In this document: positions 1 to 11,894 of the stretch, in pieces
Layout: each line of letters begins with the position of its first letter
Position numbering within the stretch: position 1 is the stretch's first letter
Assembly: GCF_000276665.1 (NCBI RefSeq)
Contig: NW_004955417.1
Span: 20,189,539-20,253,538, forward strand
DNA: 64,000 nt
From: Chinchilla lanigera
Taxonomy: Eukaryota; Chordata; Mammalia; Rodentia; Chinchillidae
Direction of reading: 5' to 3'
The notes under the pieces: model-generated
Seen by the model: the letters and a program-made list of their open reading frames with translations, nothing else
What the model was told of the DNA's origin: nothing
Databases searched by the model: none
Made by a program: the position numbers and the translations under genes

Positions 1-315
1 AGAGACAGGAATCAGCATTACCTCTCAAGCATCATTCTCTGATTCCTTCCCTAAACAAGGCGATCTGACCTCACGGGGCATTTCGCCTTCACTGGTGCCA
101 TCATTATGCTACTCAGTTGAGTGTGTGCATTAAACTGACAGGTTTTTTTTTAAATCACAGGAACTATCTTTATAATGTGTTTAGCTATCCAATGATATGT
201 AGACGCTGACAGATACATATTAAACTCTCCCAGCTCCTCCTTTCTGTTATCTCCCTCCTGTTTGCCTTATTTCTTTCTTCATTTCTTTCATTCTTTGTTT
301 ATATCCTTTATTCAT
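1..315. other. Unassigned sequence
   Basis: No gene or repeat was recognised. The last 90 bases are pyrimidine-rich (TTTC/CCTT runs) and lead into the antisense B1 that follows. Confidence 0.5.
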
Positions 316-317
316 GT

Positions 318-470
318 CCTTTTTTTGTCTTTTTGATATGGGCACTCCCTAGGCAGTTCAGGCTGGTCTTGAGCTCACTTTGTAGCCCAGGCTGATCTCG
401 AACTCGCAACGATCCTCCTGCCTCAGCCTCCCTAGTGTTGGGGTTACATTTGTGCACCACAATGTCTGTC
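318..470 (-). repeat. B1 SINE, antisense
   Basis: Read on the minus strand this is a B1 element derived from 7SL RNA. The plus strand shows the reversed landmarks in order: a T-rich tail followed by TTTTTGATATGGGC (a decayed form of the reversed GAGACCCTGTCTC end), CTTGAGCTCACTTTGTAGCC, and CTGCCTCAGCCTCC with GTTGGGGTTAC (the reversed A-box side). It contains the B1 internal duplication. The 63-codon minus-strand ORF across it is a by-product of the SINE and not a gene. Confidence 0.8.
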
Positions 471-475
471 TATCC

Positions 476-2437
476 TCCTTCTTATTTCCCTCCTTTTTCT
501 CTCTTTTCCTTCTCTTGCTTCTTATTATTATTGTTTCTTTTTTTGGCAATATCTACTATATAATAGTATTAAGTAGGTAGGGGTCAATATCAAAGTTCCT
601 AAATTTGCAGAAATTTTAGTTAGCGAAGGAAAGAGGAAAGAAAACAATGACTTAAAACATGTATGTATTCTTAATTGCTAAAGTCTTGTTACAACCATAA
701 AAAGTACAAGTTCTTGACATCTGCTGCCTACAAAGATCTCCATTCAAGACTCCCCTGCATTTTGTTAGCATTTGGCAAAGATATGTTAAATGAAAAGATA
801 AAGTTCAGCAACAAATGAACAAATGGTAAATAAATAACTAAAATCCAGGCACAGCTACTAGTTCAGTGAAGTCCTAATTGGAGCTTGAATGATAGAGCAA
901 AAATTGCTTACTTGCATTGAACTCTTAAGTCTAACTTGTATCAGTGCTATTAACATAATACTTCATGATAATTGCTATAAATTTCAGACCATATATTTGT
1001 ATAGCAGCTACACATCCCACAAAATCCCTTCCACATACAGCACATTTGGATACTTGCTAAAGTGTCCTATACAAGTAACTTCCTTTCATTTTACCTTGAT
1101 TTATTTTCTTTATGGAGGCTCCACTTGAACTATTCTTAATCATTAATTTCTCTCATTTAACTTCTTCCAACTCACATATAAAGTTCAAAAGAGTAGAACT
1201 AACTCTTGCCTTGTCAGTTTTTGCAATTCTAAATAAATTATAATTGAATGAATAAATTATTATGAAACATACTGCAAAATTCTCTATGAATTATAAATAT
1301 TCTAGTGATTTTTAAATTAGCAGCAATGACAAACTTTTATGTATGCTGTATTGTTTTACTACCAGAAATCTTTGAGCTTTCAAAACATTATTTTTGTCAA
1401 AGAAGTTGTCTTATGCCATGAGGAAAATCTCTTGTTATAGAGTAAGACTGGCAGATGCAGGGATAAACTTTGAATCCCTTTATGGAGACTTTTATTTATA
1501 TATAAATATTTTATCTTATCAAGGTCTCACTTTGATATCTGACAGAATAGTGTAGGTACATTTTTGTTTTAAATGTAGAATTAATATTTAATGCTTCTTG
1601 AGCCATGCTTCTTTATAATAAACAAATATTCAGGCTCCGACTGTGGTTTTATTCCTCCTAAAACACAGCATCTAGGGTTTACAGTTTTGTTGTCATGCAC
1701 AGAGCTTTCAACATTTTCCTTTTCCCAGCTATATTTTTTAACAGAAAACTTTATCTTGTTGCACTCAGAACCCATAGCACTTCACTGGTTGTCAAATCGT
1801 GTACTTAACTCCATTCTAATACCCTTGATTAGTTTTAAAAACAGCTTTAAAATGTCATGGCCACATTTATTTAGAACCACTGAGCACGTTGTGCATTTTT
1901 GCAGTTTCAGACACTTTCTTACCTCACAATAATATAATTAACTACCTTCCATATTGTTCTCTTCCAACCTTTGAACGTTAAAGAAATCAGAGTAAGTTTT
2001 TAGCAATGTGATGAGTGCGTGCTTGTTCGGCTTGAGTCAGCTCTGTGAGCTTGAGACTTTGTGCAAATTAGAAAGGCCAGCCAAGGGTCTGGAGAAATTG
2101 CACAGTTTATTTTATCATCATAAGTTTAATCATTGTGGAATATTATATTGTTTTCTTCTTTAATAATTAATTCCAAATTCTCTCTTTTTACCCAATTCAC
2201 CAATAAAGATTTTTCAAATTACTTTTGTGCTATTCATTTTATGTCTGCAAACTAATTACGATTCCCCCATAGGATATTTTACAGTGAAACAATTTGTAAT
2301 AGTTGCCAGTTTTAGTCCTATTCATTGATGATCAATTTCTTGCTCTCCTTCCTGAGATACCTCATAAATGTAAAGTAACAATTTATTTCTTTTTTGCATT
2401 GTTTCACAGAGTATGATAGAATGTGTCGAGATATAGC
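476..2437. other. Unassigned AT-rich sequence
   Basis: About 2 kb with no recognised gene or repeat. The longest open frames (113 codons at 1591-1932 on the plus strand, 79 codons at 889-1128) have no recognisable domain, no convincing codon bias and no flanking splice or promoter context, so I treat them as chance ORFs. Confidence 0.5.
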
Positions 2438-2451
2438 TCAATGATATTCTT

Positions 2452-2565
2452 TTTTGTTTTGTTTTGTTTTGTTTTGTTGTTGTTTTTCTCCGGTACCGGG
2501 AACCGAACTCACGACCTTGCGCTTGCGAGGCAGGCGTTTTTGCCGCTGAGCTAAATCCCCAGCCC
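2452..2565 (-). repeat. ID SINE, antisense, with 14-bp target duplication
   Basis: This is an ID element derived from tRNA-Ala, inserted on the minus strand. On the plus strand a (GTTTT)n tail precedes GGTACCGGGAACCGAACTC (the reversed B box) and GCTGAGCTAAATCCCCAGCCC (the reversed A box and 5' end). It is flanked by perfect direct repeats of TCAATGATATTCTT at 2438-2451 and 2566-2579, which marks an L1-driven insertion. The body is close to the other ID copies in the window, so it is fairly young. Confidence 0.92.
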
Positions 2566-2596
2566 TCAATGATATTCTTATGATTTTTCTATAGTA

Positions 2597-2714
2597 GATT
2601 TTGGTTTTTGAGACAAGGGCTCACTATGTAGCCCACAGTGTATGCATCTTGAGATACTACTACCTCAGCCTCCTAAGTGTTGGAATTATAGGGGTTATCA
2701 CCATGTCTGCCTTA
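2597..2714 (-). repeat. B1 SINE, antisense, diverged
   Basis: Reversed B1 landmarks are visible: TTTTTGAGACAAGGGCTCAC, then TATGTAGCCCA, then CCTCAGCCTCCTAAGTGTTGG. It is shorter and more mutated than the other B1 copies and lies only about 30 bases beyond the ID element. Confidence 0.7.
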
Positions 2715-2715
2715 T

Positions 2716-3644
2716 AATAGGACTTTATTGAAGTTTTCTTGTGGCTTCAGCTATTGCATATGGAAAAACTGAAGTTCATTTAACATCCATTTACTGTGGA
2801 GGTAAGTTACAGACTGTTGGAAGAGAAAAGACATTGAAATTGGCAATCCACTACATCCATCAGTCCATTTTTGTTCTGCTTACAGGCATTGTGATAAAAT
2901 AAGTTCAACGCTTTTGGTAAATCAAGAAAAATCCAGGTTATATTCTCTTAATAAAATACTAGCAACTAATGCATCCTTAAAAGCTAGACAGATATGGGTT
3001 GGAAGTTAGAATCAGGCAAACATCAGTTGTGGGAACCTGGGTGATTTGTTGAAATTTTTTGTTTATGATGAGCCCTGTATGAGTTTAAGAATCTGGGTAG
3101 AGAGGGGGAACTTTAGCATAAACTCTCATTTATCTCTGCTCTTATAAAGAGTGATCAAGTGACTTCCTCTCTTTCAGCAATTTAGGAAGTCAAACGCTCT
3201 CCAACCATCATTTAATCAAAGAGCTTGAACTTTTTTGCAACTGCAAGTTTGATTATTTTAATAATATATTTTGCTGAACCACACTATCAGGAATGACTTG
3301 CAGTGGTGCATCTGTTCCAGGGATGTGAGTGCATCTAACTCTTCACTCCTGCATTGCCGGAGTTCCACAACAAAAGTGAGGGATCTTCCCCTCATGAACT
3401 GTGGGTTCCATCACTTGGTATACTGCATTGGTAAAATGTTTGTATCTTCATCCATTACTCTTTCTATCTCTTCTCTCTTCCCATTGTCTCAGCTGCAGGT
3501 AATGATGACTGGGCTTTTGAGAGATAAATAGCTTACACAATAACCCCTGGAGGAAACAGGCAATCCATGCTGTCCTACTAAATTTTAAACCAAAATTAAT
3601 TTTAAAATGGATAAAAAGCTGAAAATACAGCTTTTGTATCAAAA
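2716..3644. other. Unassigned sequence
   Basis: No gene or repeat was recognised. An 86-codon plus-strand ORF (3271-3531) overlaps a 64-codon minus-strand ORF; neither has recognisable protein features. Confidence 0.45.
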
Positions 3645-3649
3645 AGGGC

Positions 3650-4013
3650 TGTTTTGGTTACTTTTGTCTCATTACTGGGACAAAATACCTGATACCCAAA
3701 ATTAAGGAAGGAAAGGTTTATTTAGCTCACAGTTTGTGGAGGTTCAATCTATAATCAGCTGGCTCCAAGGCAGGCTGGCATACACAGAAGGGCAATCGTT
3801 CAAGGCAGCAGAAGACAGCAAAGGCAGCAAGAGCAAAAGGATGAGAAAGCAAACCTCTTTTCCACCCTTGTATCGTATGCTGGTTATCTGCCCACACCAT
3901 CTCCATGCCATCCTCTTCCAAAAGCGCAAAATGTTTATATAGTAAGGACCCTGGCTGCCAGCTGAGTTACACTTCTAAACTTCTCAAGTTGACACAATGT
4001 ATTAACCATGACA
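3650..4013 (-). mobile_element. ERVL-MaLR solo LTR, antisense, with 5-bp target duplication
   Basis: Antisense LTR of the rodent MaLR (ORR1/MT-like) class. The plus strand begins TGTTTTGGTTACTTTTGTC, carries a reversed poly-A signal region (AGGTTTATTTAGCTCACAG) and ends AACCATGACA. It has TG...CA termini and a perfect 5-bp duplication, AGGGC, at 3645-3649 and 4014-4018, as expected for ERVL integration. No internal region is attached, so it is a solo LTR formed by recombination. Overlapping ORFs on both strands (3727-3942) are incidental. Confidence 0.9.
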
Positions 4014-4018
4014 AGGGC

Positions 4019-5064
4019 TTAATCCAGCTCTCATAACAAAATGAAAAGAACATAAAGAATCACAGAGCCCTCAATATATAGATCTTAGTATTAGTCATCT
4101 TAAATTTATTTGAGTTATCATATTGTATGGAAATCTGGAACAGTATATAACAGTTTGAAGAAAATGCCTGTGAAATACATTTAAAATGTTTTAACATAGA
4201 GTCTTATTGATAATTTTTTTACTTTTTGTAATTGAACCTATGCTTGGCACATTCTAGTTTCTAGTTGTCTTTAATGAATTAGTCAATGAAAAAACTGACT
4301 GACTTTGTGAATTCAAGAACTGAAGATTATCGGGAGAACTCTATAATTTCTTTTCACTCAGTGGGAACATTCTGTATGTTTGTAATTTGCTGTAGAGGCG
4401 TATACACTAGTCACAATAACTTCTTTGGATGTAACATAAGAAGAGTAAATTGAATTCTGGCTCAGTGTTCAAAAGTGTGGAAAGTCTGTAAGTCCACAAT
4501 CCACTAATTACTGGCTGATAAACCACTTGGAAAAAATGGGAATTTGAAACATAAGTTACAATTTGAAGTGATCAGGATAACATAGACAGGAATAACATAC
4601 TAGAAACACAGTCATTATCATTATGATGTTAAAAGGCTTAAAATTGTTTAACACATTTAATAACATCAATAATAAGTAAATAGTGCCTTAGTATAAAAAG
4701 GATTTTTCGATGTGGAATTATGCAATATATACCCTAATTATGCAAAAATTCTTTCATATCATTAAATGTTGCCACTTTGCTTTTACCAGAATAAAGAGGA
4801 GTCATGGTTAATCAAAGCAACAAAAATAATTTTGTAAGAAGTATACTGTTATTTAAGGCTTGAAGATACCAAACCGAAGATACCAAAATGTAGAAATAAT
4901 GCTTTCTTGTTATTATTTTGTTTGCAGTTGTTCTTTGGTTTTATTCTTAGTAGATCGCCAGTTTTAGGAAAAATGGCTATATTTTTTCTACATCAGGGTA
5001 TCTAATTTGTGGTTTGGTTCATAATCTACACCACAAATGTTCTGTGCTACTTTGGTGTCCATTA
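4019..5064. other. Unassigned AT-rich sequence
   Basis: No gene, RNA or confident repeat was recognised in this kilobase. There is no ORF of note. Confidence 0.5.
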
Positions 5065-5450
5065 AGCAATGAGCCTGCGAGTGTGTATCCCCTCCAATTT
5101 CTCATGTTAAAATTTAACCCTCAAGGTGAAGGTTTTATCTGGTGAGAGATCCCGCAGATAGTTAAGTTTCCAGGGGAGTCTTCCTGATAGGAATAGTGCC
5201 CTTACAAAAAGGACCCTAGGGAGCTTTCTCACCTTCTTTCAGCTCATGGATTTTCCAGGAAATGATGTTTGTTTGCAGCTTGGAGGGGGAAACTCACTAG
5301 AACTTCAAAAGGGCTGGCACCCTGACCTCTTGGACTCACAGCCTCCACAGTTGTAACAAGTAGACTTCTGCCAATTTAAACACCATCTGCTGTACAGTAC
5401 CCTGCTGTATTGACACACAGCAAATAGCTCCAACTCACTCCTGTTCTCCA
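5065..5450 (+). mobile_element. Old MaLR LTR (MLT1/MST-like), degraded
   Basis: Several segments line up in order with an ancient mammalian MaLR LTR: a 5' part like GTGTATCCCCTCCAATTTC, a middle segment GGAATAGTGCCCTTAC followed by GGACCCTAGGGAGC, a GGAAACTCACTAGAAC segment, and CTTGGACTCACAGCCTCC near the 3' side. It is much more diverged than the rodent-type MaLR LTRs elsewhere in the window, and its boundaries are approximate. Confidence 0.6.
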
Positions 5451-7355
5451 CTCAACAGTTACTTGTTGTGGGGCTAGGTTACTGCCCGGGACAAAATATA
5501 CTTGACTGATTACAATTTGATGGATTTAAAACATTTCACTTTCATTATATTGTCTTTCCTTTACCCATTGTAACTACAGGATTTCATCACTTCTCTCCTG
5601 ATACAATATTTCCACGCTATTAACTTAAATACTGCTTCTTTGAAAGGAAGGAGCTCCTGAGTGTGCTGAACATTTAAAAACCACACGAAAGCATATATTG
5701 GAAGTTAATTACTGATTGAGTACACCAGTCCATGATGGATTTTTAGAAGACTGTCCTTGTAAGCTCTGTACAACTTGGAACTATACGGCTTACTCTGTGA
5801 CCAAATTGTCTTTAGATGAGGAGGGGTCAAAGAATGCTGTACACAGGTGAACTCCTTGATCATTTTGTACCAGTAATAGTACTTAAGAATAAAGTAAATC
5901 ATAACAGTTGTTTCAAGATAGTATTACCTCATTATTCTAGGTAATATTTTAAAATGTGCACTACCTCATCTTAGCTGTGTTTTAATAGTAACATATAGCC
6001 TTAGTAAAATATTATTTCTTGTACAGCATAGAGAGGGTAGGATTCTTAAATATCCACAAGTGTGAAAGAAGATTAACTTATCTACTCTATGAGTTTATTA
6101 TTTGGAAAGATCTGTGTTGATAATCCTGGGATTTGCATGAGTTTCTATTCCTTGAGAGTAGAAAAAACATTTTAAAATTTGATTAGGGCCTATAACATAG
6201 AGATGGTCCAAACATGTTGAGTAGAAAATGATGGTTTTACATATAACATTTATGGCATTTCCACAATGGGTCATCAAAGTCACCAGACCCTAATTCAGAT
6301 AAAATCTTGTAAGGACTCATGTTGGAGAGAATAAAATCTCTACGTGAACAGAAATAGAATCCCATAAAAACACTTTATGAGATCTGTTTTAAAAGGAGAA
6401 TAAAAATCATCTTTTAAAAATATTAAAAGTTTAAATATAAAAGTAAAGGCAAAAAACTGAAGGCCATAAAATGAGAGTGTATTGTTACAGTCAGGTAACG
6501 GTCCTGAGGCATATTTAATGAAACATCCTAAAGTGATTGAAAGCAAAGCGGCCCACTTGACATGAGGTGAGCATCTGCATTACCTGCATTTGGACCACTC
6601 TCTTCAGGCAAATTGTCTCTTATAACCTTTCCCGGCTTTTGATGTCCTCTTTGTCTCTGTTTCCTGCTGTTTTGGCTCCTTTTAACCTAATGTGGCTGTC
6701 TAAGTCTTTGATATTTTCAAAACATTCCTAGTAGAAAGTCCTTCTTTGTGTAAAATATGATTCTGAAAATCAAAATATGAAAAGAGAGACGCCAGATGCT
6801 TCAAGTCCATTAGCCGAATACATCCTAGGGCGGGATCTCTGCAAGAGCTGATGAATGGAGCTCACTCATTCCCTCTGTGGTTATTTGGGATATTAGAAAT
6901 GAACGTAATTCAACATGAGAATGCAGCGAAGGTACACAGTGAAGCTAGGAAACATCCTGGAGAAGTTCTGCAGGAGGTGTCACCTTAGATGAGAAATAAT
7001 TAATTTACATGTAAAATATTATACTTAAAATCTATCATGATTAATACAATACTACTTACGTGTCCTACATCAGCCTAATAAAAGTAGGTCATAATTTCTC
7101 TCCATGAATGTTTCCATCCCCTCTCCAACTGTGTGACCCAAACAGGACAAAGCCTCACAGCTTATCTTTCTTTTCTTTTCCACGTTCCACCATCTGTGCC
7201 ATACCAGAGATAGCATTGTCTACTAGCCCTCCGAAGTCCGTCTCTCACTGAACTATTTCTACCACTGTCATTTGGTATCTACTCAAAAATGATTTTTACC
7301 CAACCTACTGTTCCTGCCCTGTTCCTCAAATTCAAGCTTCTTTTTACTAAATTAT
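5451..7355. other. Unassigned sequence
   Basis: No gene or confident repeat was recognised. Three short minus-strand ORFs of 60-70 codons (5705-6546) look like chance ORFs in AT-rich DNA. Confidence 0.45.
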
Positions 7356-7359
7356 CCAG

Positions 7360-7560
7360 CTATGATATCTTTAAAGAATAAATCAAAGTAGAACACTCCT
7401 CGGATATTGCATTTAGAAAAACATTCCAAATTCTTCCCTGTGCCTATGAGACTCTAAGAGAACTATATCCACCACTTCCTCATGCTCATCTTTGATGATC
7501 TTGCCTTTGTTAATCATGCTTCATGCTCACTTCCTAACTGTCACTATGCACAGCAGAATT
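7360..7560 (+). repeat. Possible L2 LINE fragment
   Basis: The run of short words about compared cytosine-rich clauses (for example CATTCCAAATTCTTCCCTG, CACTTCCTCATGCTCATC, CATGCTCACTTCCTAACTG) resembles the 3' half of an L2 reverse-transcriptase region in sense orientation. The match is from memory and weak; the piece could equally be unique sequence. Confidence 0.3.
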
Positions 7561-8239
7561 TAACTCCATTAGGTGTTTGGTCTCTGCCTGAGCCACCACT
7601 GAATCTCACAAGGCTGTATCTCTGACTGCATTCCAGCATCCACTGAGGTGTCAATGTTTTCCACTCTGAAGCTTCTCATCATCACACTGAAAGTGTCTGC
7701 AGAGTCTGAGAAGGCCGCTGAACAATTAATAATTTCATATTGTAATCTTCCTTTCTTTCATTCATTCCTTCCTTTCCTTTCTGATTTTGGTGTTGGATAG
7801 ACAACCTCGTCCACTGACAGGACCCACAGCTGTACACGTTTTCTTACTTCATTTTGTGGCCCCATAATGGAACCCTAGGCTGGACAACATGTAATGAACT
7901 TACACGTATTGGCTCACAGTGCTAGATTCTGGACAGTTGATTGTCTCGATCCTGGCAAGTCTGCTGGCTGGGGAGGCCTTATGCTTCTTCCAGGATGGCA
8001 CTTCTTGTGCTATGCTCCCCAGAGGGAAGATGGCTGGATCCTTACATGGCAGATGATGGACCAGTCACAGAGAGTAATGGGACAGGACTCATCTTTCTTC
8101 CCGCATGCCAGTCCCAGCCACGCAGGGGGAACCAGTCAGCTCATGGGCCAGTCAGCTCTTAAACGTCTCACGTATGAATAGCAGCACAAAGGCAAATACT
8201 TTTCACTTAGAGGCAGTTCTGGAAGGTAAAAATTCAAAC
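7561..8239. other. Unassigned sequence with chance ORFs
   Basis: This stretch holds overlapping 95-, 73- and 70-codon plus-strand ORFs (7894-8317). They lie in different frames, run into the following LTR and have no recognisable domains. A short CTTTC/ATTC-rich run sits at 7740-7785. Confidence 0.4.
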
Positions 8240-8244
8240 AATAT

Positions 8245-8586
8245 TGTTATGGTTTGTGTCTGTGTGTCCCCCCAAAGCCTCATGCAGTCATCAGGCAGGC
8301 TTTTAGAGTTTGATTGATTATGGGTGTGACAGCTACACCCGCCCTGGGGTGGAGAGTTTGCATGTGTAAGAGAGAGGAAAAGGCTGCTTGCCGCCATTCC
8401 TCCCTATTGTGCTTGTTGCTTTGGCTGTGTTCTGAGCTGTAGCCCTCTGCCATGTGCCACTCTGCCTTGTAACCTGCCAAGTATGGACTAAAACCTCCAC
8501 AAACTGTAAGCAAAATAAACCTTTCCTTCCTTAATTTTGGGAGTCAAGTATTTTGTCCCAGCAATGAGAGAAAAGTAACCAGGACA
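8245..8586 (+). mobile_element. ERVL-MaLR solo LTR with 5-bp target duplication
   Basis: The LTR begins TGTTATGGTTTGTGTC and ends AAAGTAACCAGGACA, with a late poly-A signal in GCAAAATAAACC. The 5-bp duplication AATAT is perfect (8240-8244 and 8587-8591). It belongs to the same subfamily as the copies at 59.0 and 61.6 kb. No internal sequence is attached. Confidence 0.92.
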
Positions 8587-8591
8587 AATAT

Positions 8592-10805
8592 CATACATCA
8601 AATTGTGCTTTTCCCCATTTGAAATTAAAAATAAGCAAAGCAAAAAGTATTATGCAGGGCCATTGGAGGGTTTATATGCAGGAGTTGACCAGTTTTATGT
8701 TCTAAAGTGATCATTTTGAAACTGGGTGAAGGATGAAAGAGAACAGGGTAGGACTACCAAACAACCAGGCAGGCAGTCCAGAGGCCTTTCCATGGCAGGA
8801 GCAGAGATCCTGAAGGCTGGGGTGGCGCAGATCCATGAAGATTGGAGAGGGGAACTGGCACAGGGTATGCACAGGAAGTTTAACACCAGCACATGTTGAT
8901 AAATGAAGAATATGTGCAGTGTTATGTAATGAGAGGAAGCGATATTGCCTGTTTGTAGTGTTTATTCCATGTCTGGAAATTCTCTGTATAGTTTGCCATT
9001 TTCCATGAGCTATATGCTCTTGGCAAGAAAAGAAGAGTGGAAAGTAGCAAGCTCTTACACGGTGGTTGGCATTGTTGTATATCACACACTTCCACCCCAT
9101 AGAGCTATCTACTTCCCCCTCTTTGTCTTTCTGAGCACTTACTCCCATGCATTTCACTTTGAAGGCACAAGGGGTAAATCAATCTAATATTTAGCAGGTT
9201 TTGTGGCTTCCACGAGTCACTCACTATAGTTTAAAATGCCTATTGATAAGGAATGAATTAGAATAGTCTCATTGAGGCTTGAATTTATATATATATATAT
9301 ATATAAATTCAAATATTTAAATTAAAAAGTCTCCCTAGTAAGCCTTGCAATATGTTAAAGTTATTTGTATTTCACTGAGCTTTTTCTCATCTCTTGATTT
9401 GATATGTGAAATGAAGGCTACTGTGCAATTTAAAGCCCCTTTCTCTATATTTCTTTCTGTGTGAAATTCGGTGCTATAAGAGAAATTCTAATTTACTGCT
9501 TCCAGGTAATAGACTATACCGTTACAAGGACAGATTTCTGAGGCAGCACAGCAAAGACATTTGGCACTTATTTTCAATATTATATAAGGGCTGGGAAGAA
9601 ATTCAAAAGAAAAATGTTTGTGAATAATGTTATTTAGGGATAAGAACCAGTCCCATTAGGTAAGTGAGAGGCTTGTGCTTTGGGATGACTCTTTCTCTTC
9701 TGTTTCTGCTCAGTCAGATCTTTTTGTCTTCCATCACATGACTATGTTTCTACTGAAGAAGACAGGAGATACCAATGCTATGTCGTGGACTAAAGGCCAG
9801 AAGAATAGAACTGATACCTTAAGGTTAACTAAAACTGGAGTCTCAGCTGCATGATTATTTCTGCTATCATTTCCTTAAATACTAAATAATTTTTGGTCTA
9901 GACCTTTAAGATGGGTATGTGCCATTTAGACTTTTGAGAATCAAAATTATATTTAAAATATTATATTTCTTTTTATGTGCTAAATATATAATTATTTTTG
10001 ATGATATGATACAAAAATGTACCATTGCATTCCAGACACTGAAAACCTGGAGACAACCCAAATTTACATATCAGTGCTGCAAAAGTAATTTGTATTATCT
10101 ATTCATAAGGAATAGTCATGAGATTATTTGAGAAAGTCAATCTGTAGAGTATACTGACTTTGATAATAACATTATAGTTTGATATTTAAAACAAGGAGAA
10201 TGGGATACTTTCAATCTTAAAAACAAGGAGAAAGGCGTATTTTTAATCTTAATAGCATTGGAGCTGAATGACATTAGGAAAAATTCTATTCCTCACTTTT
10301 ATGAACACAAAAACTACTCCTGAGCCTCTCTGTTATGATTGCAATCCCCCAAAATTCACTCCAAACATATACTAAAATGTACTGTATTTGACCTACATTA
10401 ATACCAAAATTAACTCTATAATATTCTTCAGAGGAATTTCACCCAACGTACAGTACCTCTATGAGTTGAAGATTTTAATTCATTCTCATTTTCAATGATC
10501 TCAGTTGTTGTGTAGCTAAACAATATCTCCTATTCATCTCTATTTTTATCATTAATTGTACTCAACTGACCAGTACATTTTAGCTCTATTATCTATCTCC
10601 CACTCTAAAACTGAGAGCACATTTAGCCTTTTTCTCCCGAGCAGGTTCATCTGTAACCACTTTTGTTTTTAAAGTGTTCCACCTTGTTCGCTCTGTTCCT
10701 CCTTTGCAGGCACCATTCTCTCAGGCTGAAACTCTCCTTCCCTATACCTCTGCATTTTCCCTATCTCATCTCTGCTCTAGTGAAGTCCTTCACAATATTT
10801 GCTTC
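8592..10805. other. Unassigned sequence
   Basis: No gene was recognised. The longest frame is a 148-codon minus-strand ORF (8711-9157), overlapped by an 80-codon plus-strand ORF; it has no recognisable domain or exon context. A 34-bp perfect palindrome lies at 9279-9312. Around 10010-10110, words such as GAAAACCTGGAGACAACCC hint at a small sense L1 3' fragment. Confidence 0.45.
9279..9312. repeat. Perfect 34-bp AT palindrome
   Basis: TTGAATTTATAT, then ten alternating A/T bases, then ATATAAATTCAA. The whole 34 bases equal their own reverse complement; the flanking bases (C on the left, A on the right) break the symmetry. An (AT)n run bounded by inverted GAATTTA/TAAATTC arms is prone to cruciform extrusion and slippage. 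Confidence 0.95.
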
Positions 10806-10883
10806 TGGGGGCCAAGGATTTAGCTCAGTGGCACAGTGCCTCCATGGCAAGTGTGAGGTCCTGAGTTCAATTCCAGGTAACTT
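10806..10883 (+). repeat. ID SINE, sense, diverged
   Basis: Sense ID body: AAGGATTTAGCTCAGTGGCA, then GCAAGTGTGAGGTCCTGAG and TTCAATTCCAGGTAAC. The A-rich tail has been lost and there is no clear target duplication, so it is one of the older ID copies. Confidence 0.75.
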
Positions 10884-11208
10884 GCCCCTCAAAAGCTGAG
10901 ATAATATGAACTTCTCTGGAAACTCCACTGTCTCTACACCACCAGTACACATTATGTTTGCTGGGCTTATAGTTCTCATCCCTGTATATTGGGGAATAAT
11001 TTGTTTATTTGTCTAAATCCCCTACTAACTTGAAGATGATTTCATCTCTTATGTGCGCTACACTTAGGAGACATTCTAAGTGTTTTGAATGATTCAAAAA
11101 ATAAACGAATCGTTAAAAGCATAAATTGGCTTTTTTTAAAGAGTTGAAGAAGAAAAACAATCAACCATAGATGTCAGCAGTGGGCTGCCTTTTTGGTTGT
11201 GGGTTAAA

Positions 11209-11894
11209 TGTTACACAAAAAGGACCAAACACGGGAAGAATGGCCCCGAGGTGGTTTAGGAGGCAGTTTATTACACTGGTGTGCTCCTGCCTAGGATTTC
11301 TCCAAAAGAGTTAGAGCTTCTTCCAATGGGGATTTGGGGCTTTTAAAGGGAAAGTGAGGGAGGAGGTATGGAAGCAGATTTGGAGGACTGGGTGATGTCA
11401 TGGGTCGTTAAGGGGGTTTACATATCTCTGGTCATATTACAAGGCCATTAATTAAACAGGCATGAGTTACACAAAGAAGAGTGTATAAGTTTTATTTGAA
11501 GTACGTTGCAAGGTCATCACGTAGGGGACAATGAATCATAGCATATTATTTTAGATAAAGTAGTTTTAGTGAAAGCCTAAGTGGTGCCTTGGGAAGCTGC
11601 CCGGGACATCGTAAGAGCTGATCCCCTAGTCAAACTCTGCCTGGGAATGTCTCCCCGAGATAAGGGGGCTCCCAGGCCTAGGTAACCCTCTGTCACCCTG
11701 CCTGGGCAGTTCCATCTCCAGGCCCAGGGTGAACATTTGTAACCCTAAAGGAATGCATGGGTTGTAAAAAAGAAGACAAATGGAACATAATGGGACAAAC
11801 ATCTATCATGGTTAGACACGCAACCTGCAACTGACCTGGGGTCCCACAGGATGAGAGAAAGACCATATGGCCACCGGGGTCAGCGAATGTAACA
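11209..11894 (-). mobile_element. ERV LTR-like segment, antisense
   Basis: Starts TGTTACACAAAAAGGACC, with a reversed poly-A signal (TTTATT in GCAGTTTATTACACTG) about 60 bases in, as expected of an LTR lying on the minus strand. It could end at TGTAACA (11888-11894), which would give a 7-bp terminal inverted repeat, TGTTACA...TGTAACA. No matching target duplication is visible. It is GC-richer than its surroundings. The family is not identified; the boundaries are tentative. Confidence 0.5.

Noticed and set aside
8711..9157. 148-codon minus-strand ORF
   Set aside because: No domain, no exon context and an overlapping plus-strand ORF; treated as a chance frame. A conservation test could revive it.
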